Program-made: the position numbers and the translations under genes | The notes under the pieces: generated by a model | Told to the model about the DNA's origin: nothing | What the model saw: only the letters and a program-made list of their open reading frames with translations | Database searches by the model: none | Source: Massilia timonae CCUG 45783 | GTDB taxonomy: Bacteria > Pseudomonadota > Gammaproteobacteria > Burkholderiales > Burkholderiaceae_D | Assembly: GCF_000315425.1 (NCBI RefSeq) | Contig: NZ_JH992922.1 | Span: forward strand, 1,341,234 to 1,405,233 | Direction of reading: 5' to 3' | DNA length: 64,000 nt | Part shown: piece by piece, positions 37,007 to 45,121 of the stretch | Numbering within the stretch: the stretch's first letter is position 1 | Layout: each line of letters begins with the position of its first letter

Positions 37007-37482
37007 GGCGTTTCCTTCAGGTGGAATGGGGAGGGAGTGGGGCTGTCGCCATCGTCGTTGCCGCGGATGCGCGCGCGCAGCAGGCCGAGCGCGTCTTCGA
37101 GCGCAGCGAAGTCGGCATCGCTGTAGGCGGTGAACAATTCTTTTCCACGTGCAATCACTTTCGGGAACACATCGCAGAACACCTGGTCGCCGGCAGGCGT
37201 CAGGCGCACGAAGAACGATCGCTTGTCGTCGCAGCTGCGCTCGCGCAGCACCAGGCCTTTTTGCTCCAGGCGTTCGATGACGCCGGTCAGGGTGCCCTTG
37301 GTGATCAGGGTGCGTTCGCCCAGTTCCTTGTAGCTCATGCCGGTCGTATTGCCCAGCGTGGCGATGATATCGAACTGCGCATGCGTCAACCCGTTCTGGC
37401 GCACCGCGTCGCCCGAGACCCGCTCGAAGCCTTGCATGCACTCGGCCAGCAGCCGGACGCTTTTTAGATATCGTTCCCCCAT
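37003..37482 (-). CDS. MarR-family transcriptional regulator
   Basis: This 159-aa winged-helix dimer regulator has the recognition region MSYKELGERTLITKGTLTGV (residues ~49-68) and the wing ERSCDDKRSFFVRLTPAG. The sequence at GLTHAQFDIIATLGN is the usual dimer-to-HTH junction. Ligand and target are unknown; the acidic protein overlapping its end is the likely partner in the operon. It is divergent from the ArgR-like regulator gene across ~170 bp, with a possible self-operator that I cannot define. Confidence 0.88.
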   Translation of the reverse strand: MGERYLKSVRLLAECMQGFERVSGDAVRQNGLTHAQFDIIATLGNTTGMSYKELGERTLITKGTLTGVIERLEQKGLVLRERSCDDKRSFFVRLTPAGDQVFCDVFPKVIARGKELFTAYSDADFAALEDALGLLRARIRGNDDGDSPTPSPFHLKETP

Positions 37483-37594
37483 GGGCCGGGATTATAGCCG
37501 TCCGCCGCGCCTTCCGTTGCCCGCTACGCAAGATTCTGCAGGAGGCATGGCCGGCTCGAAACGCGCTGGTTGATCTCCGGTATGATAGACGACC

Positions 37595-37666
37595 ATGTTC
37601 TTTCATCACGCCCGCCGCGAATTCACTTCCCCAATGGCATCCGTCACCCGCCGCGATGCAGCCTGA
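37595..37666 (+). CDS. Possible arginine-containing leader ORF before the ArgR-like regulator
   Basis: ATG TTC TTT CAT starts a 23-codon frame ending in TGA that overlaps the regulator's ATG (37656) in another frame. It encodes two Arg-Arg pairs (HARRE and TRRD). It has no clear ribosome site, and neither does the regulator gene, so coupling is conceivable. It may be chance; it is listed because an Arg-rich leader would suit an arginine regulator. Confidence 0.25.
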   Translation: MFFHHARREFTSPMASVTRRDAA

Positions 37667-38594
37667 CCTGTCCCTGCTGGCGCAGGAGCGGCCGCTGCGC
37701 ATCCTGCTGGTGAACGCCGGCGAGCCCGATGCGCTGACCTGGTCCGGGCTGTACCAGCCGCTGCGGCTGGCGGCCAAGGTGCTGGGGCCGGAGCGCCTGC
37801 ACGTCGACGTGCGCGGTCCCGATAAATTCATGGGCGATGCCGGGCGCCACTGGCACCTGGTGCTGCTGGTGGCCGACGAGTCCGAGGCGGCCCTGCGCCC
37901 GGCCAACCTGCGCGCGCTGATCGAGCGCTGCCGCGCCGCGCCATACTGGGGTGGCGTCGGCGCCGGCGTGCTGTGGCTGGCCGACGCCGGCGTCCTGCAT
38001 GGCGCCCGCACCGCCTTGCCCTGGGCCCTGTATCCGGACGTGAACGCCCAGGCCGAGCAGGCCCTGCTCACGCCCCACCTGTACGAATTCGACGCCAACC
38101 GCCTCACCTGCTGCGGCGGCGCGGCCAGCATCGACTTCGCACTGACCCTGGTCGAGCTGCTGTTCGGCGCCACGGCCCAGGCGCAAGTAAAGGAAACCCT
38201 GTGCATCGACCGGGTGCGCGGCCCGGACGAACGCCAGCGGGTGGCGCTGCAGGCCCGCTTCGGCGCCCTGCAGCCGAAGCTGTCCGAGGCGGTGGCGCTG
38301 ATGGAAGCGAACATCGAAGAGCCGCTCTCGACCGACGAGATCGCCCAGCTGGCCGGCATTTCGCGGCGCCAGCTGGAGCGCCTGTTCAAGCAATACCTGG
38401 GCAGCCTGCCGTCGCGCTACTACCTCGAACTGCGCCTGCGCCGCGCGCGTCAGTTGCTGCTCGACACCAATCACTCGATCGTGCAGGTCGGGCTGATGTG
38501 CGGCTTTTCTTCCGGATCGCATTTCTCGACGGCATTCGGCGCGCTGTTTGGTAATACACCAAGGGAAGAACGCCAGCGGAAACTTGCTCAATAG
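37656..38594 (+). CDS. AraC/XylS-family transcriptional regulator, ArgR (GlxA-type) homologue
   Basis: This 312-aa protein has a DJ-1/GATase-like N-terminal domain (~15-190, with the LTCCGGAASIDFALTLVE block) and a C-terminal AraC double HTH (~215-305: TDEIAQLAGISRRQLERLFK and SIVQVGLMCGFSSGSHFSTAF). The Pseudomonas ArgR that activates the aru/ast operon has this same architecture and is unrelated to E. coli ArgR. It lies immediately upstream of astC, in the same direction, and the astC promoter carries two ArgR-like half-sites, so it is the likely arginine-responsive activator. Confidence 0.85.
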   Translation: MQPDLSLLAQERPLRILLVNAGEPDALTWSGLYQPLRLAAKVLGPERLHVDVRGPDKFMGDAGRHWHLVLLVADESEAALRPANLRALIERCRAAPYWGGVGAGVLWLADAGVLHGARTALPWALYPDVNAQAEQALLTPHLYEFDANRLTCCGGAASIDFALTLVELLFGATAQAQVKETLCIDRVRGPDERQRVALQARFGALQPKLSEAVALMEANIEEPLSTDEIAQLAGISRRQLERLFKQYLGSLPSRYYLELRLRRARQLLLDTNHSIVQVGLMCGFSSGSHFSTAFGALFGNTPREERQRKLAQ

Positions 38595-38621
38595 TCAAGC
38601 AGCGTCAAAAATGAAAATGCC

Positions 38622-38664
38622 TGTCGCACTTCTAAAAGAAGTTGTCAGGAAGCGTTTCTATAAT
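38622..38664 (+). promoter_or_regulatory. astC promoter with two tandem ArgR-like half-sites
   Basis: TGTCGC (38622-38627) is followed after 8 bp by AAGAAGT, and TGTCAG (38643-38648) begins exactly 21 bp later. The published Pseudomonas ArgR half-site is TGTCGC-N8-AA, arranged as direct repeats. The -10 is TATAAT (38659-38664), and the second half-site overlaps the -35 region, as expected for a class II activator. A palindrome ACTTCTAAAAGAAGT (38628-38642) lies between. The start codon is 63 bp downstream. Confidence 0.65.
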
Positions 38665-38727
38665 GGCCCGATCATGCGGTGAACTCACCCCGCACCACCC
38701 ACACCCATTGGATGAGGAAAAGAAGCC

Positions 38728-39969
38728 ATGAACGCAAAGCTTGATTCGGGTATCGCCACGCTGCCTGTCACCCGGCAGACCTTCGACGAGGTCCTGGTCC
38801 CCACCTACGCCCCGGCCGCGATGGTGCCGGTGCGCGCGTCGGGCCTGGACCTGTGGGACCAGGAAGGCAAGCATTACCTCGACTTCACCTCGGGCATCGC
38901 CGTCACCGCCCTGGGCCACGCCAATCCGGAAGTGAACGAAGCGCTGACCAGGCAGCTCAACACCCTGTGGCATATCGGCAATGGCTACACCAACGAGCCG
39001 GTGCTGCGCCTGGCCTCGGCCCTGATCGACGCCACCTTCGCCGAACGCGCCTTCTTCTGCAACTCGGGCGCCGAAGCCAATGAAGCGGCCCTGAAACTGG
39101 CGCGCAAGTACGCGCACGGCAAGTTCGGCCCGCACAAGTCGCGCATCGTGTCCTGCCTGTCGTCGTTCCACGGCCGCACCCTGTTTACCGTCTCGGTCGG
39201 CGGCCAGCCGAAGTACACCGAAGGCTTCGAGCCGCTGCCGCAAGACCTCTCCCACATCCCGTACAACGACATCGAGGCGGCGCGCGCCGCCATCACCGAC
39301 GACGTCGCGGCCGTGATCGTCGAGCCGATCCAGGGCGAAGGCGGCGTCATCCCGGGCAACCCGGACTACCTGAAGGCGCTGCGCGAGTTCTGCGACAAGA
39401 CCGGCGCGCTGCTGGTGTTCGACGAAGTGCAGTCGGGCATGGGCCGCACCGGCTCGCTGTTCGCCTATGAACAGATGGGCGTGGTGCCGGACGTGCTGAC
39501 CTCGGCCAAGGCGCTGGGCAACGGCTATCCGATCGGCGCCATGCTGACCACCACCGAGATCGGCCAGTACCTGGCGGTCGGCACCCACGGCACCACCTAC
39601 GGCGGCAACCCGCTGGCGTCGAGCGTCGGCCTCAAGGTCCTGGAGCTGATCAACCAGCCGGCCTTCCTGGGCCGCGTCAAGGAAGCCAGCGCCAAGGTCA
39701 TGGCCAATCTGCAGCAGCTGGCGGCGGATTATCCGAACGTGTTCGGCCAGCCGCGCGGCATGGGCCTGCTCATCGGCCTGCCGATGGCCGAAGGCTTCAA
39801 GGGCCGCTCGAAGGACTACACCAAGCTGTGCGAGAAGCTGGGCCTGATGCTGCTGATCGCAGGTCCCGACGTCGTGCGCCTGGCGCCGGCGCTGGTGGTG
39901 ACGGACGAACAGATCGTCGAAGCCGACCGCCTGATGCGCGCGGCGGTGGCGGAATTCGCCGGCGCCTGA
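38728..39969 (+). CDS. astC: Succinylornithine/acetylornithine aminotransferase
   Basis: This 413-aa class III PLP-dependent aminotransferase has the cofactor Lys in TSAKALGNGYPIGAML, CNSGAEANEAALKLARKY, and LLVFDEVQSGMGRTG. It is close to ArgD, and by operon context it should convert succinylornithine to succinylglutamate semialdehyde. The ribosome site is GATGAGGAAAAG before ATG 38728. It is the first gene of the ast operon. A GC-rich stem-loop follows it. Confidence 0.92.
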   Translation: MNAKLDSGIATLPVTRQTFDEVLVPTYAPAAMVPVRASGLDLWDQEGKHYLDFTSGIAVTALGHANPEVNEALTRQLNTLWHIGNGYTNEPVLRLASALIDATFAERAFFCNSGAEANEAALKLARKYAHGKFGPHKSRIVSCLSSFHGRTLFTVSVGGQPKYTEGFEPLPQDLSHIPYNDIEAARAAITDDVAAVIVEPIQGEGGVIPGNPDYLKALREFCDKTGALLVFDEVQSGMGRTGSLFAYEQMGVVPDVLTSAKALGNGYPIGAMLTTTEIGQYLAVGTHGTTYGGNPLASSVGLKVLELINQPAFLGRVKEASAKVMANLQQLAADYPNVFGQPRGMGLLIGLPMAEGFKGRSKDYTKLCEKLGLMLLIAGPDVVRLAPALVVTDEQIVEADRLMRAAVAEFAGA

Positions 39970-39988
39970 TCGCCACACCCCGGTCGCG

Positions 39989-40017
39989 GCCGGCCCGCCC
40001 GGAAGGGCGGGGCCGGC
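39989..40017 (+). other. Intercistronic GC-rich stem-loop between astC and astA
   Basis: The stem GCCGGCCCGCCC / GGGCGGGGCCGGC (one bulged G) closes a GGAA tetraloop. No T run follows, so it is not a standard terminator. It may protect the astC 3' end or lower expression of the distal genes. Confidence 0.5.
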
Positions 40018-40084
40018 TGCGGGCATTGTCCTTACTTACTGTCTTCACTGATTGCCTCCACTTACGTATCACCAGGGAGTACAC

Positions 40085-41146
40085 ATGTATGTTGTCCGTC
40101 CGGTAGATCGCGCCGATATCGGCGCGCTGGAAGCGATGGCGGCCATCTCGATGCCGGGCGTGCACACGCTCCCGCGCACGCGTGAAGGCATAGTCGCGGC
40201 GGTCGAGCGCTCGATCGCCTCGTTCGCGGCCCAGGTCGATATCCCGAGCGAAGAGTCGTACCTGTTCGTGCTGGAAGACCTGCGTTCGCGCGAAGTGGTC
40301 GGCACCGCCATCATCCACGCCTCGGCCGGCTCGAACGGCACCTATTTCGCGTTCCGCAACGACGTGATCCAGCAGGTCTCGCGCGACCTGAACATCAGCC
40401 ACAGCGTGCACGCGCTGACCCTGTGCTCCGAGCTGACCGCCTATTCGCAGCTGTCCGGCTTCTTCCTGCGCCACCGCGACAGCGCCGGCGTCGAGGCCGC
40501 GCTGCTGTCGCGCGCGCGCCTGCTGTATGCGATGCTGGCGCCGCACCGCTTCGGCGACCGCTTCTTCGTGCCGCTGGCCGGGCGCCTGGATGCCGACGGC
40601 CAGTCGCCGTTCTGGAATGCGCTGGGCCGCAAGTTCTTCAAGATGGATTTCCTCGAGGCCGAGCGCCTGATCGAGGGCGCCCGCAACCGCACCCTGATCG
40701 TCGAGCTGATGCCGCACTATCCGGTCTACGTGCCGCTGCTGCCGGGCGACGCCCAGGCGGCGCTGGGCCAGATCCATCCCGGCGGCCAGATGGCCTTCGA
40801 CCTGCTGGCGCAAGAAGGCTTCGAAGCCGACGAATACATCGACATCTTCGACGGCGGCCCGATCCTGCAGGCGCACAAGAACGCGCTGCGCTCGTTCTGC
40901 GCCTCGTACAAGCTGCGCGTGGGCGCGGGGCCTGCTCAGGGGCATGAACCTGCTCCCGATGTGGCGCCTGTCGACTACGCCGTCGCCACCGTCGACAACG
41001 GTTTCCGCGCCGTGACCGTGCGCACGGCGCCGATCGAACATGCGCACACCATCGCGCTGCCGCGTGACGTCCAGCAGGCGCTGGGCGTGGCGCCGGGCGA
41101 CGAAGTGGTGTGCGTGCGCATCCAGGGAGAACCCGCATGCTCGTGA
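40085..41146 (+). CDS. astA: Arginine N-succinyltransferase, alpha-type subunit (AruF-like)
   Basis: This 353-aa protein is one of two paralogous subunits. The start MYVVRPVDRADIGALEAMA follows AGGGAGTACAC; 11 upstream in-frame codons are excluded. Blocks such as SRDLNISHSVHALTLCSELT, LGRKFFKMDF and PHYPVYVPLLPGDAQAALGQIHP are typical of AstA. It succinylates arginine with succinyl-CoA, the first step of the AST pathway. In Pseudomonas the heteromer AruF/AruG is used rather than a single AstA, as here. Its end overlaps the second subunit gene by 10 bp. Confidence 0.9.
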   Translation: MYVVRPVDRADIGALEAMAAISMPGVHTLPRTREGIVAAVERSIASFAAQVDIPSEESYLFVLEDLRSREVVGTAIIHASAGSNGTYFAFRNDVIQQVSRDLNISHSVHALTLCSELTAYSQLSGFFLRHRDSAGVEAALLSRARLLYAMLAPHRFGDRFFVPLAGRLDADGQSPFWNALGRKFFKMDFLEAERLIEGARNRTLIVELMPHYPVYVPLLPGDAQAALGQIHPGGQMAFDLLAQEGFEADEYIDIFDGGPILQAHKNALRSFCASYKLRVGAGPAQGHEPAPDVAPVDYAVATVDNGFRAVTVRTAPIEHAHTIALPRDVQQALGVAPGDEVVCVRIQGEPACS

Positions 41147-42189
41147 TCCGTTCCGCCAAGACCTCCGACCTGGACGCCCTGATCGAGATGGCGCGCCAGG
41201 CCGGCAGCGGCATGACGACGCTGAAGCCCGATCCCGAGATGCTGGGCCAGCGCCTGGCCACCTCCGAGGCCTCGTTCGCCCAAACCATCCCGCCCGAGCA
41301 GCGCGACTACATGTTCGTGCTCGAGCACACCCAGGACCGCAGCATCGCCGGCGTGTGCGCGATCAAGGGCGCGGTCGGCCTGACCGAGCCGTTTTACAAC
41401 TACCGCATCGGCACCCTGGTGCACTGCAGCCGCGAGCTGAACGTGTTCACCCGGATGGAGACGCTGTACCTGTCGAACGACCTCACCGGCTCGACCGAAC
41501 TGTGCTCGCTGTTCCTGCTGCCGCAGTACCGCGCCGGCTTCAACGGCAAGTGGCTGTCCAAGAGCCGCTTCCTGTTCATCGCCCAGTTCCAGCACCTGTT
41601 CACCGAAAAGATCATCGCCGAGATGCGCGGCTACCAGGACGAGGCGGGCGACTCGCCGTTCTACGAAGGCCTGGGCCGCCACTTCTTCAAGATGGACTTC
41701 AACCACGTCGATGGCCTGACCGCGATCGGCAAGAAGTCCTTCATCGCCGAGCTGATGCCGCGCCAGCCGCTGTACGTCGACTACCTGCCGCAATCGGCGA
41801 TCGACGTGATCGGCAAGGTGCACACCTCGACCCAGCCGGCGCGCCGCCTGCTGGAGCAGGAAGGCATGCATTACGAGGGCTACGTCGACATCTTCGACGC
41901 CGGTCCGGTGCTGCAGGGCCGCGTGTCCGAACTGCGCGCGGTGCGCGACAGCGTGCTGGCGGTGGCGGCCGAAGGGCTGCCGGTCGAAGACCATGACGCT
42001 GCCCCGGACACCGAGCACATGCTGGTGTCGAACACCCGCCTCGGCGATTTCCGGATGATCCTGACCCGCGCCGTGCCGGGCGCCACCAGCGTGGTCCTCA
42101 AGCCCGAGGAATTGGCCCAGCTGGGCTGCAGCGCGGGCGACAACGTGCGCACCCTGACACTCAATACCAGGAAGACTTCCCATGGCTAA
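41137..42189 (+). CDS. astA: Arginine N-succinyltransferase, beta-type subunit (AruG/AstA)
   Basis: This 350-aa second subunit is parallel in layout to the first (MLVIRSAKTSDLDALIEMA; HCSRELNVFTRMETLYLSND; GRHFFKMDFNHVDGLTAIGK; PRQPLYVDYLPQSAIDVIGK) and closer to the single E. coli AstA. ATG 41137 overlaps the first subunit's end, suggesting coupled translation and stoichiometric assembly. Its own end overlaps astD by 8 bases. The products feed astB. Confidence 0.92.
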   Translation: MLVIRSAKTSDLDALIEMARQAGSGMTTLKPDPEMLGQRLATSEASFAQTIPPEQRDYMFVLEHTQDRSIAGVCAIKGAVGLTEPFYNYRIGTLVHCSRELNVFTRMETLYLSNDLTGSTELCSLFLLPQYRAGFNGKWLSKSRFLFIAQFQHLFTEKIIAEMRGYQDEAGDSPFYEGLGRHFFKMDFNHVDGLTAIGKKSFIAELMPRQPLYVDYLPQSAIDVIGKVHTSTQPARRLLEQEGMHYEGYVDIFDAGPVLQGRVSELRAVRDSVLAVAAEGLPVEDHDAAPDTEHMLVSNTRLGDFRMILTRAVPGATSVVLKPEELAQLGCSAGDNVRTLTLNTRKTSHG

Positions 42190-43678
42190 TCTCTCGAACT
42201 ACATCAACGGCGAGTGGCTCGCCGGCAGCGGTCGCGAACTGGCCACCGTCGATCCGTCGACCGGCCGCCAGACCTGGACCAGCAGCGAATCGACGCAGGA
42301 AGACGTGGCGCGCGCGGCCCAGGCGGCGCGCGACAGCTTCGAAGCCTGGGCCTTGCGCCCGCTCGAAGAACGCATCTCCATCGCCACCCGTTTTCGCGAC
42401 CTGCTGAAAGAGAACGCCGAGGAGCTGGCGGCGACCATCGCCGAGGAAGTCGGCAAACCGCTGTGGGAAGCGCGCACCGAGGTTGCGACCATGGCCAACA
42501 AGATCGACATTTCTGTCCTTTCTTACAGCGCGCGCACCGGCGAAAGCCTGGCCAAGGTCGCGGACGGCAATGCCGTGCTGCGTCACCGTCCGCACGGCGT
42601 GTTCGCCGTGTATGGCCCATACAACTTCCCCGGCCACCTGCCGAACGGCCACATCGTGCCGGCCCTGATCGCCGGGAATACCGTCGTGTTCAAGCCGAGC
42701 GAGTATGCGCCGCGCACGGCGGTGAAGACCGTCGCACTGTGGGAGAAGGCCGGCCTGCCGAAGGGCGTGCTGAACCTGGTCAACGGCGGCCGCGAGACCG
42801 GCATCGCGCTGGGCCAGGAACCGCTGGTCGATGGCGTGCTGTTCACCGGCAGCAGCCAGACCGGCTCCGCCTTGCATAAACAGTTCGGTGGCCAGCCGGG
42901 CAAGATGCTGGCGCTGGAAATGGGCGGCAACAATCCGCTGGTGGTGTGGGATCTCAGTGACAACCCCTTGGATATCGACGCCGCCGTCCACCACACCGTG
43001 ATGTCGGCCTTCATCTCGGCCGGCCAGCGCTGCACCTGCGCGCGCCGCCTGGTCATCCAGGACAACGAAGCGGGCCAGGCCTTCCTGAAGCGCCTGGTCG
43101 ACGTCGCGGCGAACCTGCAGGTCGGTCCATCGAATGCCGAGCCGCAGCCATTCATGGGACCGGTGGTCTCGAGCGCCGTCGCGGCGCGCCTGGTGCAGGC
43201 GCAGGCCGACATGGCGACGAAAGGTGGAAAAATCCTGCTGCAGATGCGCCAGCTGGACAAGGACGCCGGCTTCGTCACCGCCGGCATCGTCGACACCACC
43301 GATGCACAAGGCATCCCCGACGAAGAATGGTTCGGCCCGCTGCTGCAGGTGATCCGCGTGGACGACTTCGACGCAGCCCTGTGCGTGGCCAACGCCACCG
43401 AATTCGGCCTGGCTGCCGCGCTGCTGTCGCCGTCGGAAGAACTGTGGAAGCGGTTTGCCGTGCGCGCCAGGGCCGGCATCGTCAACTGGAACCGTCCGAC
43501 CACGGGCGCGGCCAGCTCGGCGCCGTTCGGCGGCGTCGGCAAGTCGGGCAACCATCGCCCTAGCGCGTATTACGCGGCCGACTACTGCGCCTACCCGGTG
43601 GCCTCGATCGAGACGGCCGAACTGGAAATGCCGGCCAAGCTGTCGCCCGGCCTGGCCTTCCCGGCGCAAGGAGCCTGA
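42182..43678 (+). CDS. astD: Succinylglutamate-semialdehyde dehydrogenase
   Basis: This 498-aa aldehyde dehydrogenase has the NAD-binding [13 protein letters not shown], the catalytic Glu in [13 protein letters not shown] and the catalytic Cys in [15 protein letters not shown]. The N terminus [12 protein letters not shown] is typical. It oxidises succinylglutamate semialdehyde to succinylglutamate. The ATG overlaps the previous gene by 8 bases; astB begins 2 bp after its stop, so the operon is tightly coupled. Confidence 0.93.
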   Translation: MANLSNYINGEWLAGSGRELATVDPSTGRQTWTSSESTQEDVARAAQAARDSFEAWALRPLEERISIATRFRDLLKENAEELAATIAEEVGKPLWEARTEVATMANKIDISVLSYSARTGESLAKVADGNAVLRHRPHGVFAVYGPYNFPGHLPNGHIVPALIAGNTVVFKPSEYAPRTAVKTVALWEKAGLPKGVLNLVNGGRETGIALGQEPLVDGVLFTGSSQTGSALHKQFGGQPGKMLALEMGGNNPLVVWDLSDNPLDIDAAVHHTVMSAFISAGQRCTCARRLVIQDNEAGQAFLKRLVDVAANLQVGPSNAEPQPFMGPVVSSAVAARLVQAQADMATKGGKILLQMRQLDKDAGFVTAGIVDTTDAQGIPDEEWFGPLLQVIRVDDFDAALCVANATEFGLAAALLSPSEELWKRFAVRARAGIVNWNRPTTGAASSAPFGGVGKSGNHRPSAYYAADYCAYPVASIETAELEMPAKLSPGLAFPAQGA

Positions 43679-43680
43679 GC

Positions 43681-45021
43681 ATGCGTGACGCCCGTGAATT
43701 CAACTTCGACGGCCTGGTCGGCCCGTCGCACAACTATGCCGGCCTCTCGTTCGGCAACGTCGCCTCGTTCAACAACGTGCGCTCGGCCTCGAACCCGCGC
43801 CAGGCCGCGCTGCAGGGCCTGGCCAAGATGCGCGAACTGGCCGCGCGCGGCTTCGCCCAGGCGGTGATGCCGCCGCAGGGCCGTCCGAACTTCCGCTTGC
43901 TGCGCAGCCTGGGTTTCTCCGGCACCGACGCCGACGTCCTGGCGCGCGCCTACCGCGAAGCGCCCGTGATCCTGGCCTGCGCCTGGTCGGCCGCGCCGAT
44001 GTGGACCGCGAACGCCGGCACCGTCAGCCCGTCGGCCGACTCGCTCGACGGCCGCGTGCACTTTACCGCAGCGAACCTGAACAACAAGCTGCACCGCTCC
44101 GAAGAGCACCTGCAGGCGACCCGCACGCTGCGCGCGATCTTCGCCGACAGCAATCGTTTCGTGGTGCACGACACCCTGCCGTCGGTGCCGGCCTTCGCCG
44201 ACGAGGGCGCCGCCAACCACACGCGCTTCGCCGCCAGCCATGGCGCCGCCGGCGTCGAATTCTTCGTCTATGGCCGCGTGGAGTTCGACCCGTCGGCCCC
44301 GGCCCCCAGGAAATACCCGGCGCGCCAGACGCTCGAAGCGTCGCAAGCGATCGCGCGCCTGCACGGCCTGGACCCGGCGCGCACCGTGTTCGCCGCCCAG
44401 AATCCGGACGTGATCGACCAGGGCGTGTTCCACAACGACGTGATTTCGGTCGGCAACGGCAACGTGCTGTTCTATCACGAGCAGGCGTTTGCCGACGAAG
44501 AGGGCGCCCTGGACGCGCTGCGCCGCGCCCTGGCCGGCGTCGATACCGAGCTGCAGGCGGTGCGCGTGGCGAGCGGCCAGGTGCCGGTGGCCGATGCCGT
44601 GGCCAGCTACCTGTTCAACAGCCAGCTGCTGTCCAAGCCGGACGGCCGCATGGCGCTGGTGGTGCCGCACGAGTGCCGCGAGAACCCGGCCGTGGCCAAC
44701 TACCTGGCCGGCCTGGTCGCCAGCGGCGGCCCGATCGACGAGCTGGTCGAATTCGACCTGCGCCAGAGCATGCGCAATGGCGGCGGACCGGCCTGCCTGC
44801 GCCTGCGCGTGGTGCTGACCGACGAAGAAGCCGCCGCCATGCACCAGGGCGTGATCATGACCGAGGCGCTGTATGCGCGGCTGGTGGCCTGGGTCGAGCA
44901 ACATTACCGCGACCGCATCGAGCCGAAGGACCTGGCCGATCCGCAGCTGGCCATCGAATGCGCGACGGCGCTGGAAGAACTTACCCGCATCCTTGGATTG
45001 CCGGGGCTGTACGATTGGTAA
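43681..45021 (+). CDS. astB: N-succinylarginine dihydrolase
   Basis: This 446-aa enzyme has a pentein/amidinotransferase-like fold and hydrolyses succinylarginine to succinylornithine, CO2 and ammonia. The N-terminal [18 protein letters not shown], the block [20 protein letters not shown], and the catalytic region [20 protein letters not shown] plus C-terminal [14 protein letters not shown] (Cys nucleophile) match the family. It starts 2 bp after astD. The next gene follows after 100 bp. Confidence 0.93.
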   Translation: MRDAREFNFDGLVGPSHNYAGLSFGNVASFNNVRSASNPRQAALQGLAKMRELAARGFAQAVMPPQGRPNFRLLRSLGFSGTDADVLARAYREAPVILACAWSAAPMWTANAGTVSPSADSLDGRVHFTAANLNNKLHRSEEHLQATRTLRAIFADSNRFVVHDTLPSVPAFADEGAANHTRFAASHGAAGVEFFVYGRVEFDPSAPAPRKYPARQTLEASQAIARLHGLDPARTVFAAQNPDVIDQGVFHNDVISVGNGNVLFYHEQAFADEEGALDALRRALAGVDTELQAVRVASGQVPVADAVASYLFNSQLLSKPDGRMALVVPHECRENPAVANYLAGLVASGGPIDELVEFDLRQSMRNGGGPACLRLRVVLTDEEAAAMHQGVIMTEALYARLVAWVEQHYRDRIEPKDLADPQLAIECATALEELTRILGLPGLYDW

Positions 45022-45121
45022 CGATGTAGTATTCGGGCGGGAGATCCCTGCCCTAGATAAGCAGGGCAGCGCTGGGCCACGAGCTTGCGGCGCACCAGGC
45101 ACACAACTTTGGAGAAGCAAG

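Noticed and set aside
37010..38389. A 554-codon minus-strand frame ending with the small acidic protein
   Set aside because: Only the last 93 codons resemble a protein; the rest is antisense to the AraC-type regulator and overlaps the MarR gene.
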